Assembly (NCBI RefSeq): GCF_014023275.1 | Contig: NZ_CP054698.1 | Coordinates: forward strand, 3,100,001 to 3,164,000 | DNA length: 64,000 bases | DNA from: Nostoc edaphicum CCNP1411 | Lineage (GTDB): Bacteria > Cyanobacteriota > Cyanobacteriia > Cyanobacteriales > Nostocaceae | Direction: 5' to 3' | Part shown: piece after piece, positions 54,210-63,884 of the stretch | Layout: each line of letters begins with the position of its first letter | Position numbering within the stretch: the stretch's first letter is position 1 | Program-made: the position numbers and the translations under genes | The notes under the pieces: model-generated | Seen by the model: the letters and a program-made list of their open reading frames with translations, nothing else | Database searches by the model: none | Told to the model about the DNA's origin: nothing

Positions 54210-55393
54210 CAGAAATGTTGAATGCTGATACAAAACTTTACATAGATAGTTACACTAACTCTAAAAAGGCTAAATTAGTCAACATAACATCATCTCCTCA
54301 AACCAATGAACATAGCTGATTTTCTGACACATACAAGATTGCAAATAGCGGAATTTATCTAATAGTGTATGTCCCCATTGTGCGGGAATAGATAAAAGCT
54401 GTAAAATCAGATAAGCTATTAAACTAACGTAAATTTGTATGGTGATACCGTTGACGTTTTTGGTAATTAATTTGTCAAGTTTTAAGTGCATCTTTAAAAA
54501 CTTCCACAAGAGTTCAACTCCCCAACGTAATCGATAAATATCCCTAATTTCATCATCATTAACAGCTGCATCTCCCGACTTTGGTAAATTAGTCACTAAG
54601 CGGAACTCAGTTTTCGTTTCTAAATCACAAAAATTAATGACTCTATAGGCAATAGCCTCATCAGATGCACCTACTTTGACTAATCCAGTTGCATCCTCAA
54701 ATTCTAGTAACGAAATTGTTTTTAATCCGCAAAACAAAATATTTGTTTTCTTGTACCAATTCTTGAATGAATTTTAATCCCGCAAAGCCTCTATCCATTA
54801 CCCCTACAGCATTAGTTGGGAGACTAGACATCATCTTGGAACCAAATTTATAATCATGATCATGTCCAAAATTGATCAAGTTATCTTCTGGGCTACCTGT
54901 AGCTAAATTCAAAGAACTAAAAAGTTTGACTTGATGATGACCCAAAACCCATAACAATTTACTTGTCAGGGTAATAATTGTTGAATCAATAGGACAAATA
55001 GCATATTTATCGTGTAATTTTTTTGTGAATTTTCTTCTGTACTAATTCATTTAATTTTTGGTAAATTCCTTGAAATTGTTTTTTGGCTTCGATGTAAATT
55101 TGCTTTAGAAAAAGTAGAAATATCTACCTCAAATCCTGTATTGTTTAATCTCTTAAATAAATCTCGCATACTTGTTAAGCTATTATCCAGAGCATAGGAT
55201 AGCCAGCACTCAAAGAATAGACGACTATTCAATACTGGATAATCATTTTTTGGCAGGCTTTTCAAGATATCTTTGACAATTTTGGGAAATGAATTTATAA
55301 TCACAATCAAACTAATATAGTTTAAGCCTTCGCCCAAAAATACCATATTTTGGGCTATTTTTATCGGATTTTTCTTACCGTTCAACACTTCTG
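54210..55393 (-). mobile_element. IS4-family insertion sequence, copy 2 (1184 bp)
   Basis: Same TIRs and length as copy 1. Flanked by 9-bp duplications GTAATATAT (54201-54209 and 55394-55402). Differs from copy 1 by one substitution I found near 54245 (A/G) and four homopolymer lengths. Confidence 0.93.
54279..55388 (-). pseudogene. IS4-family transposase, frameshifted (copy 2)
   Basis: The same transposase as at 21056-22165, with three shifts: at an A6 tract near 55080 (A5 in copy 1), an A7 tract near 55020 (A6 in copy 1), and an A5 tract near 54722 (A6 in copy 1; neither length gives the open frame). The polyC that breaks copy 1 is correct here, so HDHDYKFGSKMMSSLPTNAVGVMDRGFAGL is intact. 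Combining both copies gives nearly the full protein. Probably inactive as written. Confidence 0.85.
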
Positions 55394-55539
55394 GTAATAT
55401 ATCCAGTATTCTTTGGTGAACTGGACAGATTCAACAAATTACACATTTAGCAGGGTAGCTTTATAAAGGTAATTGATACTCAAAAAGTACCTCCCTATCA
55501 CTAAGCTCTCTTCTCTACTCGCAAGTTTAACTAGTTTCA

Positions 55540-55727
55540 GTCTCAGCAGCATAATTACTGTGTTGCTCGCAACATTCCGCACGATCCGCTATGCTAAACA
55601 TTCATTTAGATGGGTTAGTTTCTCTTTGACATTGTAGTCAACTATTGAACCTGGCATCAGGCTGAATTTTTAGCTTAACGGATCGTGCAAAATGTTGCGA
55701 GCAACACAGCAATTATGCTGCTGAGAC
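55540..55727 (+). repeat. palindrome with 59-bp arms
   Basis: Left arm 55540-55598 and right arm 55669-55727 are complementary at 54 of 59 positions, with a 70-bp loop. It could fold into a long hairpin or cruciform. No target duplication is obvious. The rest of 55403-55853 has no gene. Confidence 0.85.
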
Positions 55728-55853
55728 AGCCGCCAGTGGTTACACTTTAGAGTTGTGCTTTATCATGCAAGTTGTTTACTGTCTCAATTACAAGAATTGC
55801 ATGATATCAGCTATATTGTCAAGCATATCACTTGTAAATAAATGTAACCTATT

Positions 55854-56462
55854 TTACGGTTTACTTTGCGCGATCGCACCATACAAAATACCTAAAATTT
55901 TCTTAATATCCTTAATATAATATTCACTCAAATCAATCGAAACTGCATTACCTTCAAGCTTAAGAAATTGCCAGAGCGTACCGATAGTAACAGCACCATA
56001 TATAGCTTTTATTTGATTTTCACCTCTTTCGTTAAATAACTGAGCAGCTACCATTTCGGCAATACATTGGGCTAAACCAGACCTCAAATTCTCATTTTTA
56101 CTTTCTACTAGGACAATCACAGGACTACGCACAAGCAACTGCTCCGAAGAAAGACTTAAAATAAAATCACAAAAGCCGTTTAATCCTCGTTGACTATCAA
56201 CAGTAAAATCAACTCCAGAAAAAAAGCTTATTTCATAATTAAATTTGCGTCTAATTTCTAATAAGATTGGACTTATGATCATTTCACTACGAGCTTTTTC
56301 TGAACTTATCGCTACTGCTAAATCAACATTTTCCCTAAGAAGAGTAGATAATAAATCGCTACATTCTTGCTCCTGCACATTTGCGAATAGTCCAGATGAT
56401 TCGTGGATAACTAACCCAAAAGAATCAATAACTTCAATAAGTTTAAAATCACTATAAGCCAT
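55854..56462 (-). CDS. hypothetical protein, PD-(D/E)XK nuclease-like fold
   Basis: A 202-residue protein. The pattern SQRGLNGFCDFILSLSSEQLLVRSPVIVLVESKNENLRSGLAQCIAEMVAAQ (about 90-141) has D in GFCDF, then ESK (ExK), then a helix with Gln, as in PD-(D/E)XK nuclease folds and Uma2-like proteins. The N-terminal part (LVIHESSGLFANVQEQ...SEKARSEMIISPILLEIRRKF) is also typical of small cyanobacterial proteins of this group. No substrate can be named. It sits beside a Uma2-family gene (56506-57093) on the same strand; a shared ancestral or functional tie is possible. Confidence 0.65.
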   Translation of the reverse strand: MAYSDFKLIEVIDSFGLVIHESSGLFANVQEQECSDLLSTLLRENVDLAVAISSEKARSEMIISPILLEIRRKFNYEISFFSGVDFTVDSQRGLNGFCDFILSLSSEQLLVRSPVIVLVESKNENLRSGLAQCIAEMVAAQLFNERGENQIKAIYGAVTIGTLWQFLKLEGNAVSIDLSEYYIKDIKKILGILYGAIAQSKP

Positions 56463-56505
56463 AAAACTTAATCCTTTGCCTTATGACTGAATCCTATAAC
56501 AAAGT

Positions 56506-57093
56506 TTAAAAATTCCGCTTTGGCGGAAACACCTTAGCTAAATCAAGAGATAAATCAGGGAAGCAGGGAAAAGTTATTATCTCATCTGACAGGAAAATTC
56601 GCTTATTTGAATAACCATATCTGCCTTGATTATCCTGATATGGTTCACTGTAAACTTCCAAATAATTATCGAATAAATTGAATATCCAATAATCAGTAAT
56701 ACCTCCTTTAGCATAGAGAGGTATTTTAACGTCTTGGTCATAGGCCAAAGAAGAATCTGAAACCTCCATTACTAAAAACACATCAGCCGCTTTAGGATGA
56801 CCCGACAGATAATCATCAGCACGGTTTTGAACAATCGCAAAATCAGGCTCAGGTTCGCTATTAGGTGGCAAAGCAATCGGCGCTTGTGATTGCAAAGTAG
56901 CCTTGTCTCCCAGTATTTTAGGGAGTTCCTTCCACAGTTTTCTTAAACAAGTTTCATGGGCTGTATCTTTGGATGCCATTTCAATAATTTCCCCGTTGAT
57001 TAATTCAATGTGGTCATCTTCATGGAAAAAGCCCAATTCTCCAAGCCTGTGGTATTCATCCAGTGTGAAGCGTTTAGCTTGAGCAATACTCAT
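56506..57093 (-). CDS. Uma2 family endonuclease-like protein
   Basis: A 195-residue protein of the Uma2/DUF820 family, abundant in cyanobacteria. N-terminal FTLDEYHRLGELGFFHEDDHIELINGEIIEM is the family start. Active-site-like residues are EPDFAIVQNRADDY (Asp) and VFLVMEVSDSSLAYDQDVKIPLYAKGGITDYWIFNL (Glu and Lys, a PD-(D/E)XK arrangement). Biological role unknown; many copies per genome suggest recent expansion. Starts at ATG 57093 and is divergent from chlD. Confidence 0.92.
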   Translation of the reverse strand: MSIAQAKRFTLDEYHRLGELGFFHEDDHIELINGEIIEMASKDTAHETCLRKLWKELPKILGDKATLQSQAPIALPPNSEPEPDFAIVQNRADDYLSGHPKAADVFLVMEVSDSSLAYDQDVKIPLYAKGGITDYWIFNLFDNYLEVYSEPYQDNQGRYGYSNKRIFLSDEIITFPCFPDLSLDLAKVFPPKRNF

Positions 57094-57184
57094 AACCTTA
57101 CCTTTCTCTCATTGCCATAATCCCTATTCTAAATGTGCCAGAAATTGGTATGCTAAAGGCCGAGACTCGCTATGAAAGCAAACA

Positions 57185-59218
57185 ATGCCTGCGCCTACTA
57201 TCAATCCCACGATCACTGCCTTTCCCTTGACAGCCGTAGTCGGTCAAGAAGCAATTAAATTAGCCTTACTGTTAGCCGCAGTTGATCCTGGTTTGGGAGG
57301 AGTAGCGATCGCAGGTCGTCGCGGTACGGCAAAATCTGTAATGGCTCGTGCTATCCACGCTCTACTACCGCCCATTGAAGTTGTCAAAGGCTCAATTAGT
57401 AATTGTGACCCCAACCACCCAGAAGAATGGGACGATCAACTTTTGGCGGAGTACGCAGACAAAGACATTCAAGATGTTCCCATCGAAATTATCCCCGCGC
57501 CTTTTTTGCAAATTCCTCTAGGTATCACTGAAGACAGACTCCTCGGTTCCGTGGATGTGGAAAAGTCGGTCAAACAAGGTGATACGATTTTTCAGCCCGG
57601 ATTACTCGCTACAGCCAACCGGGGTGTACTGTACGTAGATGAAATTAATCTATTAGATGACCAAATATCAAATCAGCTTTTAACAGTATTATCTGAGGGA
57701 CGCAACCAGATTGAACGAGAAGGGATTAGTTTTCAGCATCCGTGCAAATCCCTATTTATTGCCACCTACAACCCAGAAGAAGGTGGATTACGAGAGCATT
57801 TGCTAGATAGAATTGCGATCGCACTTTCTGCTGACGGTGTACTCGGCTTAGATCAAAGAGTAGAAGCAGTTGAACAAGCGATCGCTTATTCTAAATCTCC
57901 CCAAGATTTCCTCAAACAGTACAACGAAGACTTGGACTCCCTCAAAACCCAAATCATCTTGGCGCGGGAATGGTTGAAAGAAGTCATTATCACCCATGAA
58001 CAAATTGCCTATTTAGTGGATGAGTCCATTCGCGGCGGAGTTCAGGGACATCGCGCCGAGTTATTCGCCGCGCGGGTTGCCAAGGCCGCCGCAGCTTTGG
58101 AGGGACGAACAACAGTTAATGCCGAAGATTTGCGCCGTGCTGTGGAACTGGTAATTGTGCCACGCGCCACAGTTGTGCAGACACCGCCACCAGATCAAGC
58201 ACCACCACCGCCTCCACCGCCGCCGCAACAGAATCAAGAAGAACCCCAGGACGAATCAGAAGAGGAACAAGAAGAACAGGAAGAACAAGAAGAAAATGAA
58301 GAGCAAGAACCGCCCGACATCCCGGAAGAGTTTATCTTTGATCCAGAAGGGGTAATACTTGATGACAACGTGCTTTACTTTACTCAAATGGCGAAGCGGC
58401 AAGGTAAATCTGGTAGTCGTAGTGTCATCTTTTCCGATGACAGGGGGCGCTATATTAAGCCAATGTTGCCCAAGGGGAAAGCGCGACGCATTGCAGTAGA
58501 TGCCACCTTGAGGGCTGCGGCTCCATATCAAAAAGCACGAAGAGAAAGACAACCAGATAGAACAGTTATTGTCGAACAGCCTGATATTCGCTCGAAACGC
58601 CTGGTACGCAAAGCCGGGGCGTTGGTAGTATTTGTGGTAGATGCTTCTGGCTCAATGGCCCTGAATCGAATGCAATCGGCTAAAGGTGCGGTGATGCAAC
58701 TGTTGACTGAAGCTTATCAAAACCGCGATCAAATAGCATTAATTCCTTTCCGGGGAGAACAAGCAGAGGTATTATTACCTCCAACACGTTCTATTGCTTT
58801 AGCGCGTAACCGCCTGGAAAGATTGCCCTGTGGTGGGGGTTCGCCTTTAGCGCATGGTTTAACTCAAGCTGTGCGCGTCGGCTTAAATGCTCAGATGAGT
58901 GGAGATATTGGGCAAGTTGTCCTTGTAGCAATCACCGATGGGCGGGGTAATATTCCCTTAGCGCGTTCTTTGGGTGAACAGCTAGAACCAGGAGAAAAGC
59001 CAGATATCAAAGGAGAATTATTAGAAATTGCTGCCAGAATTCGTGCTTTAGGGATGCAACTATTAGTAATTGATACGGAAAGTAAATTTGTGTCTACGGG
59101 TTTTGCTAAAGAATTATCGCAAACAGCAGGCGGTAAATATTATCATTTGCCGAAAGCGACAGACCAAGCTATTGCTGCTATGACCAAAGGTGCGATCGCT
59201 GATTTAAAATCTAGATAA
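57185..59218 (+). CDS. chlD: magnesium chelatase subunit D
   Basis: ChlD with ChlI and ChlH inserts Mg2+ into protoporphyrin IX, the first committed chlorophyll step. The 677-residue protein has an N-terminal AAA+ domain with [17 protein letters not shown] (about 43-59) and [13 protein letters not shown]; a Pro-rich then acidic linker ([12 protein letters not shown] and [17 protein letters not shown], about 338-378); and a C-terminal von Willebrand A domain with [28 protein letters not shown] (about 481-503) and [11 protein letters not shown]. Normal size. Divergent from the Uma2 gene. Upstream sequence contains no clear regulatory site to mark. Confidence 0.97.
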   Translation: MPAPTINPTITAFPLTAVVGQEAIKLALLLAAVDPGLGGVAIAGRRGTAKSVMARAIHALLPPIEVVKGSISNCDPNHPEEWDDQLLAEYADKDIQDVPIEIIPAPFLQIPLGITEDRLLGSVDVEKSVKQGDTIFQPGLLATANRGVLYVDEINLLDDQISNQLLTVLSEGRNQIEREGISFQHPCKSLFIATYNPEEGGLREHLLDRIAIALSADGVLGLDQRVEAVEQAIAYSKSPQDFLKQYNEDLDSLKTQIILAREWLKEVIITHEQIAYLVDESIRGGVQGHRAELFAARVAKAAAALEGRTTVNAEDLRRAVELVIVPRATVVQTPPPDQAPPPPPPPPQQNQEEPQDESEEEQEEQEEQEENEEQEPPDIPEEFIFDPEGVILDDNVLYFTQMAKRQGKSGSRSVIFSDDRGRYIKPMLPKGKARRIAVDATLRAAAPYQKARRERQPDRTVIVEQPDIRSKRLVRKAGALVVFVVDASGSMALNRMQSAKGAVMQLLTEAYQNRDQIALIPFRGEQAEVLLPPTRSIALARNRLERLPCGGGSPLAHGLTQAVRVGLNAQMSGDIGQVVLVAITDGRGNIPLARSLGEQLEPGEKPDIKGELLEIAARIRALGMQLLVIDTESKFVSTGFAKELSQTAGGKYYHLPKATDQAIAAMTKGAIADLKSR

Positions 59219-59258
59219 TTAGTTATTAGTCATTTGTCATTTGTCATTTGTCAGTTGC
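59219..59258 (+). repeat. 7-bp tandem repeat (TTAGTCA / TTTGTCA)n
   Basis: Short STRR after chlD: TTAGTTATTAGTCATTTGTCATTTGTCATTTGTCA. Confidence 0.85.
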
Positions 59259-59292
59259 TTTTCTACTAACCACTGACTATTGACTAATGACA

Positions 59293-60180
59293 TCAAGATC
59301 CAGTGGGCATTACCTGTGGTTGCAAATAGCAAATCAAATCTTGAATTCCCTTTTGCAGATAACGAGTTACAGTCATTGGACTAGTGCCAATGTTTTTAGC
59401 AGCATCCTTGCGAGAAAGTTCCTTCAAAAATACCATTTCAACTGCCATGCGGGGCTTTTCTTCCAACATATTGATTGCGCCTTGGAGTTGTTGGCGTTCT
59501 TCTTCTTGTTGCAGAAGTACATGAGAACGAGGACAAGGAAGTGCTTCACCCAAGGTTATTTGGCAATCAACATAGTTAACTGCGGTTGCATCTAAACTCA
59601 AAGGCATCCGATTTTGAGCCGCTAATTTGGTTTCTTGCCATTCTTGCACAGATACCCGAAGTTGGCTGGCAATTTCAGCATCCTTGGGCTGGCGACCTAA
59701 AGACATTGCCAAGTCCTTGCGAATCTTTTGCCCTTCATTGTACAATTCTTGCCAACGACGGGGAATTTTTAATAGAGTACTGCGATCGCGCAAAAAGTGC
59801 AGCATCTCACCGCGAATGTATGGCACTGCAAAGGAACTAAAAGCATATCCTTGGCTAGGGTCGAAACGCTCAATTGCCCTAATTAAACCAAAATAACCGA
59901 TTTGTTCTAAATCTTCATAAGGTTCATTACATTGATGGCTGAATTTATGAGCCATCTTTCGTACTAAGCCAGTATGTAACTGTACAAGTTTATTACGAAG
60001 TTTAATAGAAGGATTCTGGTGGTACAAGTGTAATAATTCTATACCATCAGTTCGTAAAGAGGACTCACTTGCTGCCATATACATTACCTTTGTTGTAACT
60101 CCTATTCCTGAGAAAATGGAGCTGCGTATATTTTCTTCTAAGCTGTCATTATTTTCCTTAGTCAAGCCAGAATAAGCCAT
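59293..60180 (-). CDS. sigF: RNA polymerase sigma factor SigF type (group 3)
   Basis: A 295-residue alternative sigma factor of the SigB/F/G group. Region 2 is RKMAHKFSHQCNEPYEDLEQIGYFGLIRAIERFDPSQGYAFSSFAVPYIRGEMLHFLRD (about 73-131). Region 3 is RRWQELYNEGQKIRKDLAMSLGRQPKDAEIASQLRVS. Region 4 is LSRKDAAKNIGTSPMTVTRYLQKGIQDL (about 255-282), the -35-recognising HTH. In cyanobacteria SigF controls pili, motility or hormogonium-related genes; here that is inference. The first 30 or so residues are not conserved-looking; the true start may be a later ATG (for example MYMAASESSLRTDG). Convergent with chlD. Confidence 0.88.
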   Translation of the reverse strand: MAYSGLTKENNDSLEENIRSSIFSGIGVTTKVMYMAASESSLRTDGIELLHLYHQNPSIKLRNKLVQLHTGLVRKMAHKFSHQCNEPYEDLEQIGYFGLIRAIERFDPSQGYAFSSFAVPYIRGEMLHFLRDRSTLLKIPRRWQELYNEGQKIRKDLAMSLGRQPKDAEIASQLRVSVQEWQETKLAAQNRMPLSLDATAVNYVDCQITLGEALPCPRSHVLLQQEEERQQLQGAINMLEEKPRMAVEMVFLKELSRKDAAKNIGTSPMTVTRYLQKGIQDLICYLQPQVMPTGS

Positions 60181-60865
60181 CGTCGTTTCACTGAACTTGT
60201 GAGGGGTCTAACTCCGCAATTCAGTATTTGTACGCATGATTTTGCTAACCCTTCTGTCGCAGGTTATTTTTGTTTTTTACATAATTCTTGCATGGCATAT
60301 AATCTTTAGCTTTTGCAACAAAAACTAGCTATTTATGCTGAAAAATGCATAGCTGACTTAATGCCCATCAGTCATACTGAGTGCAATTGGATCGGCACTG
60401 AATTAATTGCAAAATAGATTGGGCAATTTTATTTCTTAGTACGCACCGTCATTAATAAAGGTCGAAAATCCAAATTGGCAGTTGGCTTGAAGAACAAAAT
60501 CCAAGCTACAACAAACAGAATTCCGACTCGTTTTTATGGGAATTTGTACTTAGTTGGGTATTAAGGGACATTTCCATTAACAAAAAATAATTCAGGAGTC
60601 AGGAGCCAGAAAAAGAAATTGAATTCTGTGTGACTGGTGAATAACGAATCAACTCCTAGCCAGCTTGCAAGAGCGTCTCGTAGAGAGCATCTGAATAAAC
60701 GGTGAACACTACACTCTATCTATAATTGAGTGGTCAACAAGAGAGTGGCAGGTCTGTAGCAAGATCCCCCAGGGTATTCCCGATAAGAGTGACTCTAACT
60801 TCTTCTTCAAATATTGGTAAGAATAGTAATGAGCAGAACGTTTTCCTGAACAACAGTTTTTCAAT

Positions 60866-61594
60866 ATGAGCAATACCAGTAATTTTCGTGAAGCTATCCG
60901 TGAGGCTAAATCTCACGCCCTCGTTGGCCCAAATGTGATTGCTAACGCCCTCCCCTACGTTGGTGGTGGATTGGTGCTAACAGCATTAGGAACCTACGGC
61001 GGTTTGGGAGTTATCCGTACTAATCCCGAAATATTCTTTCCCGCCTTCATTGGTGCGGTGATTTTGGAATTAATTTTGTTCTTTGTTGCCCAAAATGTTG
61101 CCCAAAAAGGTAATAAGGGACTTGCACTACCCCTGTTGGCAACCTACAGCCTCTTGTCTGGATATACTCTCAGTGGCTTGGTATTTGTCGCCTTGAGATC
61201 CCAAGGTGTTGGCATTCAAGGCATTGGATTGGCTGCTCTTGGTTGTGGCGTTACCTTTATTCTCGCCCGTCAAATTGGTTCAAATCTCTCTGAACAAGAC
61301 GGCATGGCTTTGACGAAAACCATCAATCTTGGTGTCATTGCTTTGGTGGTTGTGTGTCTAGCCCAATTCGGATTTGCCATGTTTGGTGTTTACACGCCCA
61401 ATTGGTTAGAAATCGCCATCTCTGGTTTGGGGGTGTTTCTATTTGTTGGGGTTTCTGTTGTCGATTTCTATATCTTGCCCCGCACTTACAGCGATGACCA
61501 ATATCTGCCTGCTGCTTTATCGATGTACTTAACTTACATCAACTTGTTCGTCTTTATCTTGCGGTTGCTAATTGCCATAAATGGCCGCGATTAA
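60866..61594 (+). CDS. Bax inhibitor-1 (TMBIM) family membrane protein
   Basis: A 242-residue polytopic membrane protein of the BI-1/YccA family. Seven hydrophobic segments start at about residues 30, 58, 86, 112, 151, 181 and 218. The second part has SLLSGYTLSGLVFVAL and the conserved C-terminal YINLFVFILRLL. Family members are pH-gated calcium leak channels or interact with FtsH; interesting with ftsH in the same genome, though not linked here. Start ATG 60866. The 685-bp gap upstream (60181-60865) has no gene that I can support. Confidence 0.9.
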   Translation: MSNTSNFREAIREAKSHALVGPNVIANALPYVGGGLVLTALGTYGGLGVIRTNPEIFFPAFIGAVILELILFFVAQNVAQKGNKGLALPLLATYSLLSGYTLSGLVFVALRSQGVGIQGIGLAALGCGVTFILARQIGSNLSEQDGMALTKTINLGVIALVVVCLAQFGFAMFGVYTPNWLEIAISGLGVFLFVGVSVVDFYILPRTYSDDQYLPAALSMYLTYINLFVFILRLLIAINGRD

Positions 61595-61633
61595 TCGTCT
61601 GTAGACACTAACAAAAGTAAAGTTTTATAAAGT

Positions 61634-61671
61634 AAAAACCGTGGTTAAATTTTCAGCAACCACGGTTTTTT
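61634..61671. terminator. bidirectional terminator
   Basis: A perfect 13-bp stem AAAAACCGTGGTT / AACCACGGTTTTT with an 11-base loop and T residues on both strands, between the convergent BI-1 and DUF1802 genes. Confidence 0.9.
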
Positions 61672-61701
61672 CATCGTTTTAATTGTCGAATATGTTGGTT
61701 A

Positions 61702-62295
61702 TTAGAAGGATGGAGCATACAACTTATCGCCAACAATCTCGCGAATTGTCTCTACTAGTTGGATGTATGCAAAGTTAGATAAAACTGGTTTTGCTGCTTG
61801 CAACTGAATTGGTTCATCTAAATCAATCCATGACTTACAGCCAGCGTATTTGGCGTAATAGGAAATTTCTTGCTCTTGGGGTAGTTTATACGTCCGCAGG
61901 AGAAGAATATAAAGCGGTTGACGTGGTTTCCATTTGAGGCGATCGCTAATAAAATGCTCGTTCCAAATATGGAAGGGAAGCAAGGTGTTGACAATAGACT
62001 CGTCACTAACTGGCAAAATATCCGTAATTTCAGCCCAACTTCCAATGCGAACTGTTTCAGGATGCCAACCTGATGTTACTGGATAAACACCATTGGCATA
62101 CTCAGCTTTCAGCATGAAAGCTTGTTGATGTTCATAAGTAGGGTAAAGCAAAACTTGCTTGTGGGCAACTTGGAAGTGTCCATTTCGTTCATGGATACCG
62201 CCTTTGCGGAGCAACATAATTGTTTTACCATCTTCCAAGGCATTTACGGCCACTGCCCATTCTTTGAGGGCATGAAAAGTTGTAGTCAATTCCAT
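61702..62295 (-). CDS. DUF1802 family protein
   Basis: A 197-residue protein matching DUF1802. The N-terminal ALKEWAVAVNALEDGKTIMLLRKGGIHERNGHFQVAHKQVLLYPTYEHQ is the family hallmark (KEWA, RKGGI, F..LYPTYEHQ). The rest has LWKWKP-like LKWKPRQPLYILLLRTYKLP and a Cys-Trp end (YAGCKSWIDLDEPI). Function unknown; possible nucleic-acid or ligand-binding protein. Two ATG candidates lie six bases apart (62301, 62295); I chose the second. Divergent from the pseudogene at 62381. Confidence 0.88.
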   Translation of the reverse strand: MELTTTFHALKEWAVAVNALEDGKTIMLLRKGGIHERNGHFQVAHKQVLLYPTYEHQQAFMLKAEYANGVYPVTSGWHPETVRIGSWAEITDILPVSDESIVNTLLPFHIWNEHFISDRLKWKPRQPLYILLLRTYKLPQEQEISYYAKYAGCKSWIDLDEPIQLQAAKPVLSNFAYIQLVETIREIVGDKLYAPSF

Positions 62296-62411
62296 CAGCA
62301 TCTACATGTAATTCTGATTTAATTTCAAGCTAAAACCGATAAAGTATGAACTGTCCAAGGGAATGAATTAGGAAGCAGTTATGGAAAAGCGATACGACGG
62401 GATTCTGATTC

Positions 62412-62442
62412 TCTACGAGAGGCTACGCCTACGCCTACGCTA
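62412..62442 (-). repeat. SDR-like insertion 1 in the pseudogene
   Basis: GAGAGGCTACGCCTACGCCTACGC, inverted orientation of the GCGTAGGCGTAGC family. Confidence 0.7.
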
Positions 62443-62644
62443 GGTACTTCTGATGTGCAAATTTCACCCATTTTGACGGGAACTTAGCAAACTGGTAAAA
62501 GAATGTGGGTGGAAATTGAGGATGCAGAGTCGATTAAAACCATCAGAGCCGCTTATGAAGCTGGTATCACGATAATTGATACCGCTGAAGCTTATGGTGG
62601 AGGACATTCTGAGCAAATTATCGCTGAAGCTTTATCTTATGTAC

Positions 62645-62679
62645 GCGTAGACACGTAGCGGCTTGTCGCCAGACATCGC
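62645..62679 (+). repeat. SDR-like insertion 2 in the pseudogene (35 bp)
   Basis: GCGTAGACACGTAGCGGC then TTGTCGCCAGACATCGC, containing an in-frame TAG. Confidence 0.75.
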
Positions 62680-62748
62680 GTGCAGTATGTCACGAAAGTT
62701 TTCGCCAACCATCTAAAGTATGAACAAGTGATTGAAGCTTGCATTGAC

Positions 62749-62772
62749 GCGTAGCGGCTTGTCGTTAAACAT
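62749..62772 (+). repeat. SDR-like insertion 3 in the pseudogene (24 bp)
   Basis: GCGTAGCGGCTTGTCG then TTAAACAT; shorter form of insertion 2, frame-neutral, with in-frame TAG. Confidence 0.75.
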
Positions 62773-63285
62773 CACTCCCTAACCAACCTGAAAACTGATT
62801 ACATCGACTTTTACCAAATATATTGGCCCTCCGGTGCTTTCAATAGTGAAATAGTACCTATCGAAGAAACTATAAGTGCTCTTAACCTCCTCAAAGAGCA
62901 AGGTGAAATCCGAGCCATTGGTGTTTCCAATTTTTCCCACGCCCAGTTAGTCGAAGCAGCAAGTTATGGACGTATTGATAGTTTACAACCACCTTATTCT
63001 TTATTCTGGAAACAGGTAGAACAAGATGCATTGCCCTATTGTATCGAGAACAATATTTCTATCCTTGCTTATTCGCCTTCAGCACAGAGCTTATTGACAG
63101 GCAAATTTGCTCTCGGTCATAAATTTGACCCAACAGATAACCGTGCTAAAAATAAACTATTTCAAGGCGAAAATTTTGAACGTGCCCAACGAGCGCTAGG
63201 AAAACTGCATCCTATAGCCCTTCTTCATAATTGTACTCTTGCTCAGTTATCTTTGGCGTGGTTAATTGCCCAACTCCAAACAAAT

Positions 63286-63320
63286 GCGTAGACGCGGAGC
63301 GGCTTATCGTTAGACATGGC
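63286..63320 (+). repeat. SDR-like insertion 4 in the pseudogene (35 bp)
   Basis: GCGTAGACGCGGAGCGGC then TTATCGTTAGACATGGC; same length as insertion 2, in-frame TAG. Confidence 0.75.
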
Positions 63321-63855
63321 CGGAGCGCGTTCTCCCGAACAAGTAGGAGACAACACATTAGCTGCCCAATTGGCAGAAATTGACGCCATTGGACGCATTC
63401 TTACCGACAATCTGGATGATAATCAAATTATGTGGAATTGGTGACAATGCAGTTGCGGTAGCCATGCTTATATATCCAAGATACCTTGAACTTTCGTAAA
63501 GAGAAGGTTAGGGATCAAATTTATAGCTTTAGATTGCAAAACCTAACAAAAGGTCAACTTTAGTAAACCAAGGGTTGCAATTCACAAGCTAAGTGCTAAT
63601 TTAAGTAGTAGGACACCAAACAAAATAAAACCAAAAAAAAAGGGTCAATGACTTAGTGTCCCCGTGTCATCAACCCAAGCAAATTTCAGCATATCAAATG
63701 TTAGAAAAGTGGCAAAAAACCTAATGTAGAAGGCAAAGCCAAATCCTAAAGCGGAAAAACGCAAGAATGCTGAGTTTGTTAGTTTTTCAGTCCACCTTAG
63801 TTATGAACTTTCAATTACTTAATTAGTTTAACAATTTGAAAACTGTGAACTCAAT

Positions 63856-63884
63856 AAAACCTGGTCAACCTCGACCAGGTTTTT
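63856..63884 (+). terminator. intrinsic terminator-like hairpin
   Basis: Stem AAAACCTGGTC / GACCAGGTTTT with loop AACCTC, then TTGG. A transcript ending here could come from an unrecognised small RNA; 63445-63855 has no gene I can support. Confidence 0.75.

Larger units (their letters stand above)
62381..63444 (+). pseudogene. aldo/keto reductase, broken by small-repeat insertions
   Basis: Pieces of an NADPH-dependent aldo/keto reductase: start MEKRY (62381), then GTSDVQISPILTGT, AAYEAGITIIDTAEAYGGGHSEQIIAEAL (the active-site Asp and Tyr), KVFANHLKYEQV, SLTNLKTDYIDFYQIYWPSG, IGVSNFSHAQLVEAASYG, ILAYSPSAQSLLTGKF, and AGARSPEQVGDNTLAAQ. Four insertions interrupt it: 62396-62442, 62645-62679, 62749-62772 and 63286-63320. 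Three of them carry an in-frame TAG, and a further stop (TGG to TAG) follows GT. The last three insertions keep or nearly keep frame. A fragment at 63031-63291 stays open. Clearly dead as a single enzyme. Confidence 0.88.

Noticed and set aside
58155..58552. Basic or Phe-rich frames on both strands inside chlD
   Set aside because: Shadows of the acidic/proline linker codons of chlD.
62381..63444. TAG recoding in the aldo/keto reductase
   Set aside because: All in-frame stops are TAG, but three of them lie in inserted repeat sequence and the rest of the genome's genes end normally, so simple inactivation is the better reading.
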